Positions 44,616 through 53,586 of a stretch of DNA of 64,000 nucleotides are shown piece by piece. The notes under the pieces are model-generated. The model was not told where the DNA came from, did not search any database, and worked only from the letters and a program-made list of their open reading frames with translations. The translations under genes and the position numbers were made by a program. The stretch is from Knoellia remsis (GTDB lineage: Bacteria > Actinomycetota > Actinomycetes > Actinomycetales > Dermatophilaceae), in NCBI RefSeq assembly GCF_003002895.1, contig NZ_PVTI01000002.1, forward strand, positions 1 to 64,000. Direction: 5' to 3'. Every line of letters begins with the position of its first letter. Within the stretch, counting starts at the first letter, position 1.

Positions 44616-45859
44616 GTGGCGTGCCGTGCCGACCGGGTCGCCGGTCCGCCGACCACGGTCGCGCCCGGCTCGTCGGCGCGCGAGGAGGGCGGGTCGTCCG
44701 GGTCGGGGTCCACGACCTTCTCGGGTGCGAGAGCCTGGCGCATCGCGATGCCGAGAGCAGCGGCGACGGGCAGCTCGAGCAGGACCTCGCCGAGGCTCAT
44801 GGCCATGACGACGCCGCAGATGAGGGCCATCTCGATCCAGACCTGGCGTTCGGACCGGACCTCGCGGGTGAGCGCCAGGGCGGTGAGGGCGAGGAGAGCG
44901 ACGAAGATGCCCCAGAGCAGCCAGCCGCCCTCGGCCCGCAGCCCGAGGTAGGAGCTGTGGAAGAAGAAGGTGTCTCCTCTGAGGTCGACCTTCGCCGTGC
45001 CGGCGCCGTTGCCGTAGAGGGGGTTCTGCGCGACGAGCACCTGCTCGGCCGCCTGGATGCGCTCGCGCAGGGCGTCGCTGCCCTCGCGGTCGGCGAACGG
45101 GCCCCACTGCTGGTACCGCTCGGACAGGGTGAGCACCAGCCACCAGGCCGCAGCGAAGATCGCGATGGACACGCGCCCGGAGAGCAGCCGTCGCGTGACG
45201 AACCACAGCGCGGCGAGGCCGACGGCGGCGATCGCGGTCCGGCTCTGGGTTCCGGCGACCGTGAGGGCCATCGCGAGGAAGACCCAGCCGCGCAGCTTGG
45301 GAGACCGGGTCCCGGCCAGGCCGAGACAGCCGAAGACGGTGAAGTAGTAGCCGGCGACGTTGGGGTCGTTGAGGAGTCCGGTGAACCGGTCGCCGTAGCC
45401 GGCGCCGAAGATCGGGACGACGCGGTTGACGAACGCGGACACACCAGCGACGGCGATGCCGGTCGCGAACCCGCGCAGGGCCGAGGGGGTGTGCACCCGA
45501 CCCGAGGCGAGGATGAGCGCGAGGATGACGTAGTTCGTCATGTGCAGCATCCGTCGGGAGCCGTCGACACCGTTGAGCAGGGTCGATGCGCCGAGGACCA
45601 GCCACATGAGGCTGAGGAGCATCGGGAACCACGCCGGTCGGGGCGGACTGTCCGGGCGCCGGTTCATCGCGATCAGCGCGAGGGCCATGACGGCGAGCTC
45701 GGGGATGGGGGCACTGCCGGGGAGGCCGGGGACGGCATAGTTGATGGGGATGAGCGCGCAGAGGAAGAAGTCGCTCATCCGGCTCGTGATCCAGCCCGTG
45801 GGTGGCGGCTTCTCCTCCTCGTCGTTCCCGCGAGCGGTCAGTGCGCGCAGCTCGCTCAT
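44612..45859 (-). CDS. O-antigen ligase/polymerase-like membrane protein (Wzy type)
   Basis: Polytopic membrane protein of 415 residues with about ten helices. The long extracytoplasmic loop containing RIQAAEQVLVAQNPLYGNGA and FFFHSSYLGLRAEGGWLLWG has the GxGxG/HSSYL pattern of the Wzy_C/WaaL superfamily, and LLNDPNVAGYYF and GTQSRTAI also fit. It would polymerise or ligate lipid-linked repeat units outside the membrane. ATG 45859 overlaps the stop of the preceding gene by ATGA. Confidence 0.85.
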   Translation of the reverse strand: MSELRALTARGNDEEEKPPPTGWITSRMSDFFLCALIPINYAVPGLPGSAPIPELAVMALALIAMNRRPDSPPRPAWFPMLLSLMWLVLGASTLLNGVDGSRRMLHMTNYVILALILASGRVHTPSALRGFATGIAVAGVSAFVNRVVPIFGAGYGDRFTGLLNDPNVAGYYFTVFGCLGLAGTRSPKLRGWVFLAMALTVAGTQSRTAIAAVGLAALWFVTRRLLSGRVSIAIFAAAWWLVLTLSERYQQWGPFADREGSDALRERIQAAEQVLVAQNPLYGNGAGTAKVDLRGDTFFFHSSYLGLRAEGGWLLWGIFVALLALTALALTREVRSERQVWIEMALICGVVMAMSLGEVLLELPVAAALGIAMRQALAPEKVVDPDPDDPPSSRADEPGATVVGGPATRSARHAT

Positions 45860-46941
45860 CGGGTGACCTCCGCATAGGTCCCGCCGACGTCGCTCGCCAT
45901 GTCGGCGACGGTCGGCCACAACCTCGGCAGGCCGGGGCGCAGGCCGGGATCGGTGGCCTGCTCCCGGATGGTCCGCGCGACCTGCTCAGGGTCGGCCGCG
46001 TCGACGAGGCACCGCGGTGGCAGCACCTCGGGGTTGCCGCCGACGGCGGTGGCGACAACGCCCAGTCCCGCCGCGGCGGCGTCGAGGATCGAGTAGGACA
46101 TGTTCTCCGAGCGGGACAGCTGCACGAGCACGTCCCCTTGGGCGAGCAGTGGCCCGGGGTCGACGTGCCCGGGCAGGCTCACACGCTCCATGAGGCCCGA
46201 GCCTGCCACCTTGGCCGTGAGGGCGTCACGCAGCTCGCCCGTCCCGGCGAGGGTGAGCCGTGCGCCCGGGTCATCGCGGGCGACGAGTGCGAAGGCGTCG
46301 ATGAGGTCGTCCAGGCCCTTCTCCGGGGCGAGCCGGGACAGCGAGACGACGTGTATGCCGTCGCGCACGTCCCGTCGTTCCGTCGCCTGAGCGGGCCGGT
46401 CGACGCCGTTGTGGACGACGCGGACACGTGACCCGGCCAGCCACGTCGAGCGGACGAGGTCGGCCGTCGCCCGGGACACCGCGATGACGGCGTCGAACCG
46501 CCGCATCCGCGCGGTGTGGACGGCGACCATGAGTCTGGCCCGGGCCGACGAGGCCTGGTAGAGCCCACGGTCCGCGGCGATGCCGTGCTCCGTGGAGACG
46601 AGCGCCGTGTCGAGCCCCACCGTCGCCACCGCGCACGTGATGTCGGCATGGCTGAGGTGGCTGTGCACGACGGCCGGGCGGAGCGCGCGCACGACCCGCC
46701 GCACCGTCCGGACCGAACGGGCCAACCCAGCGCTGGGGCCGAGATCGCCTGTCACGACGGGCTGTTCGCGCTGCCGGAGCTCGTCCGCCAGGGGTCCCTC
46801 GGGGCACATCACGACGAGTCGGTACCCCGGGATGCCGGCCCGGGCGACGTCGAGGACGTGCCGGGCGACACCGCCCAGCTCGGCGACCGGGACGACCCAC
46901 AACGCCGTCGGCGGGACGGCATACGACGTCGATTCGGCCAC
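45856..46941 (-). CDS. Glycosyltransferase family 4 protein
   Basis: GT-B glycosyltransferase of 361 residues. PVAELGGVARHVLDVARAGI at the acceptor side, VVHSHLSHADI, STEHGIAADRGLYQ, then the donor domain VVSLSRLAPEKGLDDLIDAF, LTLAGTGELRDAL and LSRSENMSYSILDAAAAGLG. GTG 46941 begins 2 nt after the neuB stop; GTG 46953 would overlap it by 10 nt and is an alternative start. Confidence 0.87.
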   Translation of the reverse strand: MAESTSYAVPPTALWVVPVAELGGVARHVLDVARAGIPGYRLVVMCPEGPLADELRQREQPVVTGDLGPSAGLARSVRTVRRVVRALRPAVVHSHLSHADITCAVATVGLDTALVSTEHGIAADRGLYQASSARARLMVAVHTARMRRFDAVIAVSRATADLVRSTWLAGSRVRVVHNGVDRPAQATERRDVRDGIHVVSLSRLAPEKGLDDLIDAFALVARDDPGARLTLAGTGELRDALTAKVAGSGLMERVSLPGHVDPGPLLAQGDVLVQLSRSENMSYSILDAAAAGLGVVATAVGGNPEVLPPRCLVDAADPEQVARTIREQATDPGLRPGLPRLWPTVADMASDVGGTYAEVTR

Positions 46942-46943
46942 GC

Positions 46944-49187
46944 TCAGAACCACTGCTCGAGTCGGTCCAGCGCGACCCAGAAGCCTTCGCCGTTGTTGAC
47001 GTGGCCCTGCCAGATCTCCGGAATGAAGCCGGCGCCCGGGGCGAGCCGGTCGAGCTGCTGGGCGAGCAGGGGCCAGTCGACCTCGCCCTCGCCGACCTGG
47101 ACGCCCTCGCCGTCGACGCCGGTCGCGTCGACGAGGTGCAGGTGGTCGGCGTGCGGTGCCAGCAGCTCGACGGCCTCGCTGAACGGCTGCTCGTGGAAGG
47201 TCGCCGCGAGCTTGGAGTGCGAGACGTCGAGGCAGAGGCGCCGACCGGTCTGCGCCGCCCACGCGGCGGTGTCGTCGGCCCGGACGAAGAGGTTGCAGTA
47301 GAGCTGGCCGCCCATGTACCAGGGGAACGGCGGCAAGGTCTGCGCGCAGAGCCGCACCCCGGTGTCGTCGACGCGCTTAAGCCCGGCCTCGACGCGGGCG
47401 TACATGTCCGGCAGCTCGTCGGCAGGGACGTGGGCGTCGGTGGTGAACCCGCCCATGCTCTGGATGACGACGGGGTCGGCGTCGGTCGTGAACCACTGGC
47501 GCATCAAGCGGGTGAGGTCGATGACGCGCTGCAGCTCCTCGATGGAGCGCTCCCAGTGGGCGTCGTCCTCGGCGGCGAGGTTGAGCAGGAAGTCGCCCTG
47601 GAAGAGGTCGGGCGCGTGGCACGCGTAGCTCATGGACAGGCGCTCGGTGAAGATGCTCGCCGGGTCGAGCTCGAGGTCCTTGTAGGAGAAGTGGAACTCG
47701 AGGAAGTCCGGCGTCGTGTCCGCGGTGAGGGCGGCGATGTCGTGGTAGCGCACGGGCAGCCCCCACGGCCGCCGGAAGGTGTAGTCGCGGCCGCGCGCGA
47801 CGGCGTCGGTGAGGTCGGTGGCGTAGAAGAAGTCGCCGGCCTTGAGCGCCCGGCCCGCGGGCCGACCGACCAGCTGGGACAGCGCATTCGGCTGCAGGCC
47901 GCGGCCAGGGGACTTGATGTCGACGGCGTCGGCGGTGATGGTCTCGCCGGGCGTGATGTCGCGGGCGGCGACGAGGCTCTTGGCGAGGTTGACCCGGTTC
48001 ATCATCTCGCCGGTCGACACGGCTCGCGGACCGCTCGAGCCGAGCGCGTCCTCGACCTCGCGAACCCGTTGCACCATCTCGGTGAACTCGTGGGGGAGCA
48101 GGCTGACCTTGTGGTCGTTGCCCTCCATCGACCGGTCGACGGTGAAGTGCTTCTCGATGATCGAGGCGCCGAGCCCGATCGCCGCGATCGGCACGTGGTA
48201 GCCGCGCTCGTGGCCGGAGTAGCCGACCGGGCAGTCGCCGAGCTCCGCGAGCCGGGTGAGGTAGCGCAGGTTGACGTCCTTGAACGGCGCCGGGTACGTG
48301 GACTGGCAGTGCAACATCGCGTATGCCGTGCCGGTCGTCTTCATCACCGCGACCGTCTCCCGGATCTCCTCCTCGGTCGACATGCCGGTGGAGAGGATCA
48401 TCGGCGTGCCGGACGCTGCGGCGTGGGTGAGCAGCGCGTGGTTGGTGAGGTCGGCCGAGGCGATCTTGAGCGCCGGCACGCCGTAGTCGACGAGGGCGTC
48501 GACGCTCGGGGCGTCCCACGGCGTGCACATGACGTCGATGTCGACGTCGCGGGCGTGGTCGAAGACCTCGAAGAGCTGCTCGGCGGGCAGGTTGAAGCGG
48601 GAGAGCAGGTCGAGGGTGTACTGCGGGCCGAGGTCCTCGCCCGCCGAGCTCGCTCCGGCGCCGCGGTAGAGGGCCTCCATGTCACGCAGCTGGAACTTCA
48701 CGACATCCGCGCCGCTGCCCTTGGCGAGGTCGACGAGGCGCTTGGCGAGGTCGACCGAGCCGTTGTGGTTGATGCCGATCTCGGCGATGAGCAGGCTGCG
48801 GTGTCCCGGCCCGACGGTGTGCCGGCCGATGCTCAGGGCGTCGCTGCGGTTGATCGCGACGCCCGTGAGGTGTCCGTGCTCGTCGATGAGCGGGATGTGG
48901 TCGATGGCGGTGGTGAACCGGGCGCGGATCGCGGCGGGGGTGCTGTCGGCCGGCATCGTCACGGCGTCGCGGTTGGCGACCTCGGAGCAGGCGACGGTGA
49001 GGTCGATCGGCGACTGTCGGGCCACCCAGCGGCGGAAGTCGCCGTCGGAGATGGCTCCGATGAACCGGCCGTGCTCGCTGACGCAGAAGACGATGCGGGC
49101 CTTGTTGGCGCTGATCCGCTCGAGGGCGTGCAGGACGGAGTCGTCCCCGTTGACGACGTAGGGGGCGAGGCTGCGCTCGATGATCAT
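46944..49187 (-). CDS. neuB: Nonulosonic acid synthase (NeuB) fused to CBS and TIM-barrel domains
   Basis: 747-residue multidomain enzyme. Residues 1-125 are a CBS-domain pair (ISANKARIVFCVSEHGRFIG, AISDGDF; FTTAIDHIPLIDEHGHLTGV). Residues about 133-395 are the NeuB barrel, which condenses phosphoenolpyruvate with an N-acyl hexosamine: IAEIGINHNGSVDLAKRLVD, VVKFQLRD, STGMSTEEEI, HCQSTYPAPFKDVNL, GYSGHERG, EKHFTVDRSMEGNDHKVS. About 400-458 is an SAF antifreeze-like domain (LVAARDITPGETITADAVDI, SPGRGLQP). About 470-747 is a xylose-isomerase/AP-endonuclease-like TIM barrel (LEFHFSYKDLEL; CLDVSHSKLAA; HLHLVDATG), possibly a sugar epimerase. Overlaps neuA by ATGA. Confidence 0.92.
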   Translation of the reverse strand: MIIERSLAPYVVNGDDSVLHALERISANKARIVFCVSEHGRFIGAISDGDFRRWVARQSPIDLTVACSEVANRDAVTMPADSTPAAIRARFTTAIDHIPLIDEHGHLTGVAINRSDALSIGRHTVGPGHRSLLIAEIGINHNGSVDLAKRLVDLAKGSGADVVKFQLRDMEALYRGAGASSAGEDLGPQYTLDLLSRFNLPAEQLFEVFDHARDVDIDVMCTPWDAPSVDALVDYGVPALKIASADLTNHALLTHAAASGTPMILSTGMSTEEEIRETVAVMKTTGTAYAMLHCQSTYPAPFKDVNLRYLTRLAELGDCPVGYSGHERGYHVPIAAIGLGASIIEKHFTVDRSMEGNDHKVSLLPHEFTEMVQRVREVEDALGSSGPRAVSTGEMMNRVNLAKSLVAARDITPGETITADAVDIKSPGRGLQPNALSQLVGRPAGRALKAGDFFYATDLTDAVARGRDYTFRRPWGLPVRYHDIAALTADTTPDFLEFHFSYKDLELDPASIFTERLSMSYACHAPDLFQGDFLLNLAAEDDAHWERSIEELQRVIDLTRLMRQWFTTDADPVVIQSMGGFTTDAHVPADELPDMYARVEAGLKRVDDTGVRLCAQTLPPFPWYMGGQLYCNLFVRADDTAAWAAQTGRRLCLDVSHSKLAATFHEQPFSEAVELLAPHADHLHLVDATGVDGEGVQVGEGEVDWPLLAQQLDRLAPGAGFIPEIWQGHVNNGEGFWVALDRLEQWF

Positions 49188-49909
49188 GCGGGGGAGTCCT
49201 GGATGTCCTGTGGTGCTGTCCGGTGGAGGTTGGCGAGCTCGGCGTCCGCGACACCGAGGTCGACCTCGCTGTCGATGTCGATTCCCTCGACCTCGTCCAT
49301 GACGAACAGTCTCACCCGGCCGCCGAGACGGTTGTCCAGCTGCTCGTAGACCTCGGTGCGGGTGAGGTAGAGCGAGCCGGTCTCGCGGTAGCGCAGGGTG
49401 CGCGCGGTGAGGTCCTGCCGACGCGGACGCGCGGTGATGTCGTAGTCGGCGTGCGGGCCGGTGTCGTCGTCGCCGGCCCACCAGAGGAACGGTGCCTGCG
49501 GGACGACGCCGACCATGGAGTCGGCGCCCGAGGCGGTGAACTCGGCGATGGCGCGGTCGATGGTGCCGGGGAGCCGGATCGGCGACGTGGCCTGGAGCAG
49601 CATGACCGCCTCGGGGCGACGGCCGCGAGCGGTCAGCTCGTCGATGGCGTGGCGGACGACGGGCTCGGTCGCGGTGGTGTCCTGCGCGAGGTCGGCAGGC
49701 CGGAGGAACGGCACCTCGGCCCCAGCGGCGCGGGCCACGTCGGCGATCTCCTCGTCGTCGGTGGAGACGACGACGTCGAGGTCGTGCTCGGCATCCAGCG
49801 CCTGCTGGATCGTCCACTCGATGAGCGGGCGTCCGGCGACGGGACGGAGGTTCTTGCGGGGGACGCCCTTGGAGCCGCCGCGCGCCGGGATGACGGCGAG
49901 GATGCTCAT
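49184..49909 (-). CDS. neuA: CMP-N-acylneuraminate cytidylyltransferase
   Basis: Activates a nonulosonic acid with CTP to CMP-sugar. 241 residues. The nucleotide-binding motif AVIPARGGSKGVPRKNLRPV is at the N-terminus, followed by STDDEEIADVARAAGAEVPF, LLQATSPIR, and the C-terminal MDEVEGIDIDSEVDLGVAD with the conserved acidic metal site. Partner of the NeuB fusion gene directly downstream (ATGA overlap). Confidence 0.94.
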   Translation of the reverse strand: MSILAVIPARGGSKGVPRKNLRPVAGRPLIEWTIQQALDAEHDLDVVVSTDDEEIADVARAAGAEVPFLRPADLAQDTTATEPVVRHAIDELTARGRRPEAVMLLQATSPIRLPGTIDRAIAEFTASGADSMVGVVPQAPFLWWAGDDDTGPHADYDITARPRRQDLTARTLRYRETGSLYLTRTEVYEQLDNRLGGRVRLFVMDEVEGIDIDSEVDLGVADAELANLHRTAPQDIQDSPA

Positions 49910-50958
49910 GAGGACTCTCCGAGAAGCTGGGTGATGTGGTCGGCGACGGCCCGGGCCGGTTCGAGGTCCGGCTGGCGTGGCGCCGGCGTCGGCTCCCCAC
50001 CCCACGGGGCCAGGGAGTAACGATCCCAGAACTCGCGCAGCCACGCGGGTGGATCGTCGAAGTGCACCCAAGCCGGTATGCCGCGTGCGGCCATCTCGAG
50101 CACTCCGGTCGAGTAGGCGCTCACGACGGGTCGGCGCAGCTCGACGAGCGGCGTGGTCGAGCGGTCGACCTCTATGCCCTCCGCCTCCCACTGGGCGTGC
50201 TGGCGGCGGGAGGCGCGGTCGGTCTCGCTCGGGTGGGGGCGATAGGTCGCGCCGGTGCGCAGACAGAACCTCTTGGCACTCGCCGCCATCGCGGCCCGGG
50301 GCAGCTCGGCGCCGTGGAGCTGGCCGAGGAAGACCGGCCGCTCGTCGGCAACCTCGACCCGGGGAGCACGTGCGGCCTCCCAGAGCAGCTGCGAGCCGAC
50401 GGTCACGGTGGTGACGTCGTCGCGCCCGGAGCGCCAGAAGTCCGCGTCCGCGTCGGACCACGCGAGCAGGGTCGTACCCTCGGCGAGCGGTGGTGCGCTC
50501 GGGGTGAGCAGGCCGTGCTGCACGGTGAGGAAGCGCGACGGCTCGCGGAGCTGCTGCCGGCTGGCAGCACCCAGGGCGGCGTAGTGCCCCGTCGACAGCA
50601 CGATCGAGTTCTGCCTCACGGCTGCCGCGGCCAGGGCGTCGGCAAGGCCCGGCCGCCCTGCCCATTCGACGGCCGGCGCCATCGGGGTCAGGTCATCCAG
50701 AACCGGAGTCGGTGACAGCACGGCGACGTCACCCGGGTCGAGGTGACCCACCGGGCTGAGCTGGGACAGTCGGGTCGTGTCCTTGAGCGCCTCGAGCGCG
50801 ACGAGCACACGCGGCTGGTCGCCGGCCGACGTGAGCACCGCGGTGGTCTCCACGCCCCGGCGCGCGCGAATTGCTCCCGTGACGCGCGCGGCGAGAGGAC
50901 GTTGGTGCTGCTCCCAACGACGCCAGGCGTCGAGGTCGCGCGGATGGGTCAGCCCCAC
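49906..50958 (-). CDS. Putative GT-B glycosyltransferase, possibly nonulosonate-specific
   Basis: Not firmly recognised; 350 residues. The layout fits a GT-B transferase: TVQHGLLTPSAPPLAEG in the middle, AWSDADADFW, VTVGSQLLWEAAR, then YRPHPSETD (an HP motif), and VVSAYSTGVLEMAARGIPAW (an S-T motif). HP and S-S/T motifs are shared by several bacterial sialyltransferase families and by capsule phosphotransferases. Position directly upstream of neuA suggests transfer of the CMP-activated sugar; this is inference. GTG 50958 overlaps the preceding gene by 10 nt, ATGA overlap with neuA. Confidence 0.6.
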   Translation of the reverse strand: MGLTHPRDLDAWRRWEQHQRPLAARVTGAIRARRGVETTAVLTSAGDQPRVLVALEALKDTTRLSQLSPVGHLDPGDVAVLSPTPVLDDLTPMAPAVEWAGRPGLADALAAAAVRQNSIVLSTGHYAALGAASRQQLREPSRFLTVQHGLLTPSAPPLAEGTTLLAWSDADADFWRSGRDDVTTVTVGSQLLWEAARAPRVEVADERPVFLGQLHGAELPRAAMAASAKRFCLRTGATYRPHPSETDRASRRQHAQWEAEGIEVDRSTTPLVELRRPVVSAYSTGVLEMAARGIPAWVHFDDPPAWLREFWDRYSLAPWGGEPTPAPRQPDLEPARAVADHITQLLGESS

Positions 50959-51953
50959 AGCTCCTCCAACGCCGCAACGCGGTGGTCGAAGGTGTGCTCG
51001 GCGAGGGTGCGCTTCTGGGCGGCCTCACGGATTCCGGCCGCCCACGCCGGGTCGCGGCGGGCGCGCTGGACGTGCTCGGCCGCCTCGTCGGCGCCATCGA
51101 AGGTGAGGACCTCGGTGCCCGGCTCGTAGAGGTCGGCGACGTCCTCGCGGTCGACGAGCTGGAGCGCGCCGATGCCCGATGCCTCGAAGGTCCGCATCGT
51201 GAAACCGTCCTGGTCGCCGTGGACGTTGAGCGTCGCCACCGAGCCGGCCATGACGCCGTAGGCGTCGGTTCGGTCGAGGTCACGGCCGGACTCGACCGCG
51301 GGCGCGGTGAGGCGCCACGTCCGCAGCCGGTCGACGGGGTGGGTCGACCAGTCCCGACCGTGGGCGCGCACCGGCACGTCGAGCTCGGCGAGCGCGGTGA
51401 GCAGTTCTTCTCGTCGCGGGTAGCGCGCGCCGACGAAGGTCACCTCGTCGCTCGGCCGCGGGACGAAGCGCACCCGCTGGTCGTGCGCGAGGGGCACGTG
51501 GACGGCGCGCAGCCCCATGCCGATGAAGGTGGCGACGTCGAGCGGGGAGTAGCTGGCGACGGCGTCCATGGACTCGAGTGACCCGTCGACGAAGTCGGTG
51601 CGGCGCAGCTCGTCATAGAGCCACATCACCCGGCGCGCGGGCATGGCGGACAACGTCTCCCAGAAGGCGGCGCCGAGATCGTCGCCCTTGACGACGAGGA
51701 CGACATCGGGGTCGCCCTCGCGCAGGGCGTCGACGGCCCGGCCCGTGAGGTCGGGACCCAACGCGAGCGGTGTCGGTCCGGGCATGCGACCGAGGGCTTC
51801 GGCGGCCTTGACCCGCACCTTGTCGGTGACGGTCGGGTGGTCGTCGTAGAGGTGCGTTCGGACGGCATACCCACGACGTTCCGCGGCGTCGGCGATGGAG
51901 TTCCAGTAGCCGTGGAAGCGCGGTGTCACGAGCAGCAGCGAGCGGGCGGTCAC
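50949..51953 (-). CDS. CgeB-like glycosyltransferase
   Basis: Glycosyltransferase of the CgeB/Glyco_trans_1_2 type, 334 residues. LLLVTPRFHGYWNSIADAAE at the start, VVLVVKGDDLGAAFW, RVMWLYDELRRTDFVDGSLE, SYSPLDVATF, VTFVGARYPRREELLTAL, and the C-terminal FTMRTFEASGIGALQLVDRE with LYEPGTEVLTFDG. Acceptor and donor unknown. GTG 51953 overlaps the epimerase stop by GTGA. Confidence 0.82.
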   Translation of the reverse strand: MTARSLLLVTPRFHGYWNSIADAAERRGYAVRTHLYDDHPTVTDKVRVKAAEALGRMPGPTPLALGPDLTGRAVDALREGDPDVVLVVKGDDLGAAFWETLSAMPARRVMWLYDELRRTDFVDGSLESMDAVASYSPLDVATFIGMGLRAVHVPLAHDQRVRFVPRPSDEVTFVGARYPRREELLTALAELDVPVRAHGRDWSTHPVDRLRTWRLTAPAVESGRDLDRTDAYGVMAGSVATLNVHGDQDGFTMRTFEASGIGALQLVDREDVADLYEPGTEVLTFDGADEAAEHVQRARRDPAWAAGIREAAQKRTLAEHTFDHRVAALEELWG

Positions 51954-53026
51954 GAGGTGAGGCCCCGCTGCGAGAGCTCGTCGAGGGCGTCGTCCCAGGC
52001 GTCCGCCGGAGCGCCGGTCTCGGTCCAGGAGCGGGTGATGAACTCGGCGACCGCGTCGGCGGGCGACCACCGGGGGAGCGGTGCACCGAGCTCGCGGGTC
52101 AGGGTGAGGTCGGCGCATGCGTGGTCGATATCGCCGGCGCGGTGCACGTCGAGGTGGGTGATGCCGGGCGAGACGACCGGCGCTCCGGCCGCGGCGCACT
52201 CGGCAAGTTCGAGGAGCGTCGTGCGAATCCCGCTGCCGGAGTTGAGGATTCGCGTCTCCCCGGGCGTGGGTGGGTTGTCGAGGGACCACGCGATCGTCTC
52301 GACGAGGTCGCTGACGTGCACGACGTCACGCGTCTGCGAGCCGTCGCCGTAGACCGTGAGCGGCCGCCCCTCCTTGAGCATGGCGAGGAACGCGGCGAGG
52401 ACTCCGGTGTAGGGGTTGTGCAGCGCCTGCCCGGCGCCGATGACGTTCTGCGGCCGCAGGATCGTCGCCGGTATGCCGTCCGCTCGCCGCGCGATGACCG
52501 TCTCGCCCTCGGACTTCGTCTCGCCGTAGACCGACACGGGCCGGTGTTCGTCGCTTTCCTGCGAAGCCTCCGGGACGGCACGCTCGCAGCACGGTGAGCC
52601 GAAGGTCGTGCCGTGGACGGGGCAGCCGTGGCGGCCCTCGCCATAGACGGCACGGGAGCTGAGGGCGACGAGGGGGATGGCGTGACGTTGGGCGAAGGCG
52701 ACCGCGAGCTTGGTACCGCCCACGTTGACGCGGCGGTGCCGCTCCGGCTCGTACATCGACTGGCCGGTCCCGGTCTCCGCGGCGAGGTGCACCACCGCGG
52801 TGAGCGTGTCGATGTCGTCGCGCTGGTCGAGGTTCTCCCAGGTGGCGGCTTCGGCGACGTCGCCCACGACGACCTCACCGGGGAACGCGGCGACGCTCGC
52901 GTCCGGGTCGAGGTGAACCTGGCCGAGGAGGGAGTCGAGGGCGAGCACGTCGTGTCCGGCGGTGCGGAGGCGTCGGGCGAGGTGCTGGCCGATGAACCCG
53001 GCGCCGCCGGTGATGAGGACGGTCAC
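51950..53026 (-). CDS. NAD-dependent sugar epimerase/dehydratase
   Basis: Extended short-chain dehydrogenase of 358 residues acting on a nucleotide sugar. NAD motif VLITGGAGFIGQHLARRLRT, HLAAETGTGQSMYEPERHRR, RVNVGGTKLAVAFAQ, LSSRAVYGEG, catalytic YGETK, RPQNVIGAG and YGDGSQTRDVVHVSDLVETI. An insertion with several Cys (HGCPVHG, GSPCCERA) is present between the Ser and Tyr catalytic segments, as in some UDP-sugar epimerases of surface glycan loci. GTGA overlaps on both sides. Confidence 0.88.
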   Translation of the reverse strand: MTVLITGGAGFIGQHLARRLRTAGHDVLALDSLLGQVHLDPDASVAAFPGEVVVGDVAEAATWENLDQRDDIDTLTAVVHLAAETGTGQSMYEPERHRRVNVGGTKLAVAFAQRHAIPLVALSSRAVYGEGRHGCPVHGTTFGSPCCERAVPEASQESDEHRPVSVYGETKSEGETVIARRADGIPATILRPQNVIGAGQALHNPYTGVLAAFLAMLKEGRPLTVYGDGSQTRDVVHVSDLVETIAWSLDNPPTPGETRILNSGSGIRTTLLELAECAAAGAPVVSPGITHLDVHRAGDIDHACADLTLTRELGAPLPRWSPADAVAEFITRSWTETGAPADAWDDALDELSQRGLTS

Positions 53027-53586
53027 GGTGTCTGCTCCGGGTCGGCGGGGACGACAGGCTTCGCAGGGACGCCGACGACGACCTCGCCGGGAGCCACGTC
53101 GCGGGTGACGACGGCGTGCGCGCCGACGGTGGCGCCGTTGCCGACCGTCACTCCGCCGAGGACGACCGCTCGCTGTCCGAGGAACACCCCGTCGCCGATG
53201 GTGATCGGCCCGGTGCCGTGGGTGGCCGAGCGGTCACCGCGCCCGTGGTCCGTCGAGGCGACGAAGACACCGTCCGCGAGGACGCAGTCCGAGCCGATGG
53301 TGACGGGGTCGATGGAGTGCACGTGCACGTCGTGGCCGAGGTACGTACGGTCACCGATGGTCACGCTCGCGTCGGGACCTTCTGCGGCAAGCCACGCACC
53401 GGCATACACCGCGACGCCGTCGCCGATGCTGATCCGGTCGACACCGCGCAGCACTCGGGGAGCGACGACGACCGATCCGCGACCGATGGACCGGAAGGCC
53501 CGGCGATAGAGGAGCGAAGTGGCGAGGCGGCCGCGGTGCCAGCGGACACCGGCGGGTGCCTCGGTGATCCGGCGACTCAGGCTCAT
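53023..53586 (-). CDS. Hexapeptide-repeat acetyltransferase
   Basis: Left-handed beta-helix acyltransferase of 187 residues; hexapeptide repeats run from SIGRGSVVVAPRVLRGVDRI to the C-terminus, with the acceptor-site HVHSIDPVTIGSDCVLADGV and ASTDHGRGDRS, then ITIGDGVFLGQRAVVLGGVT. Probably O- or N-acetylates a sugar of the glycan. ATG 53586 overlaps the GT2 stop by ATGA. Confidence 0.87.
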   Translation of the reverse strand: MSLSRRITEAPAGVRWHRGRLATSLLYRRAFRSIGRGSVVVAPRVLRGVDRISIGDGVAVYAGAWLAAEGPDASVTIGDRTYLGHDVHVHSIDPVTIGSDCVLADGVFVASTDHGRGDRSATHGTGPITIGDGVFLGQRAVVLGGVTVGNGATVGAHAVVTRDVAPGEVVVGVPAKPVVPADPEQTP

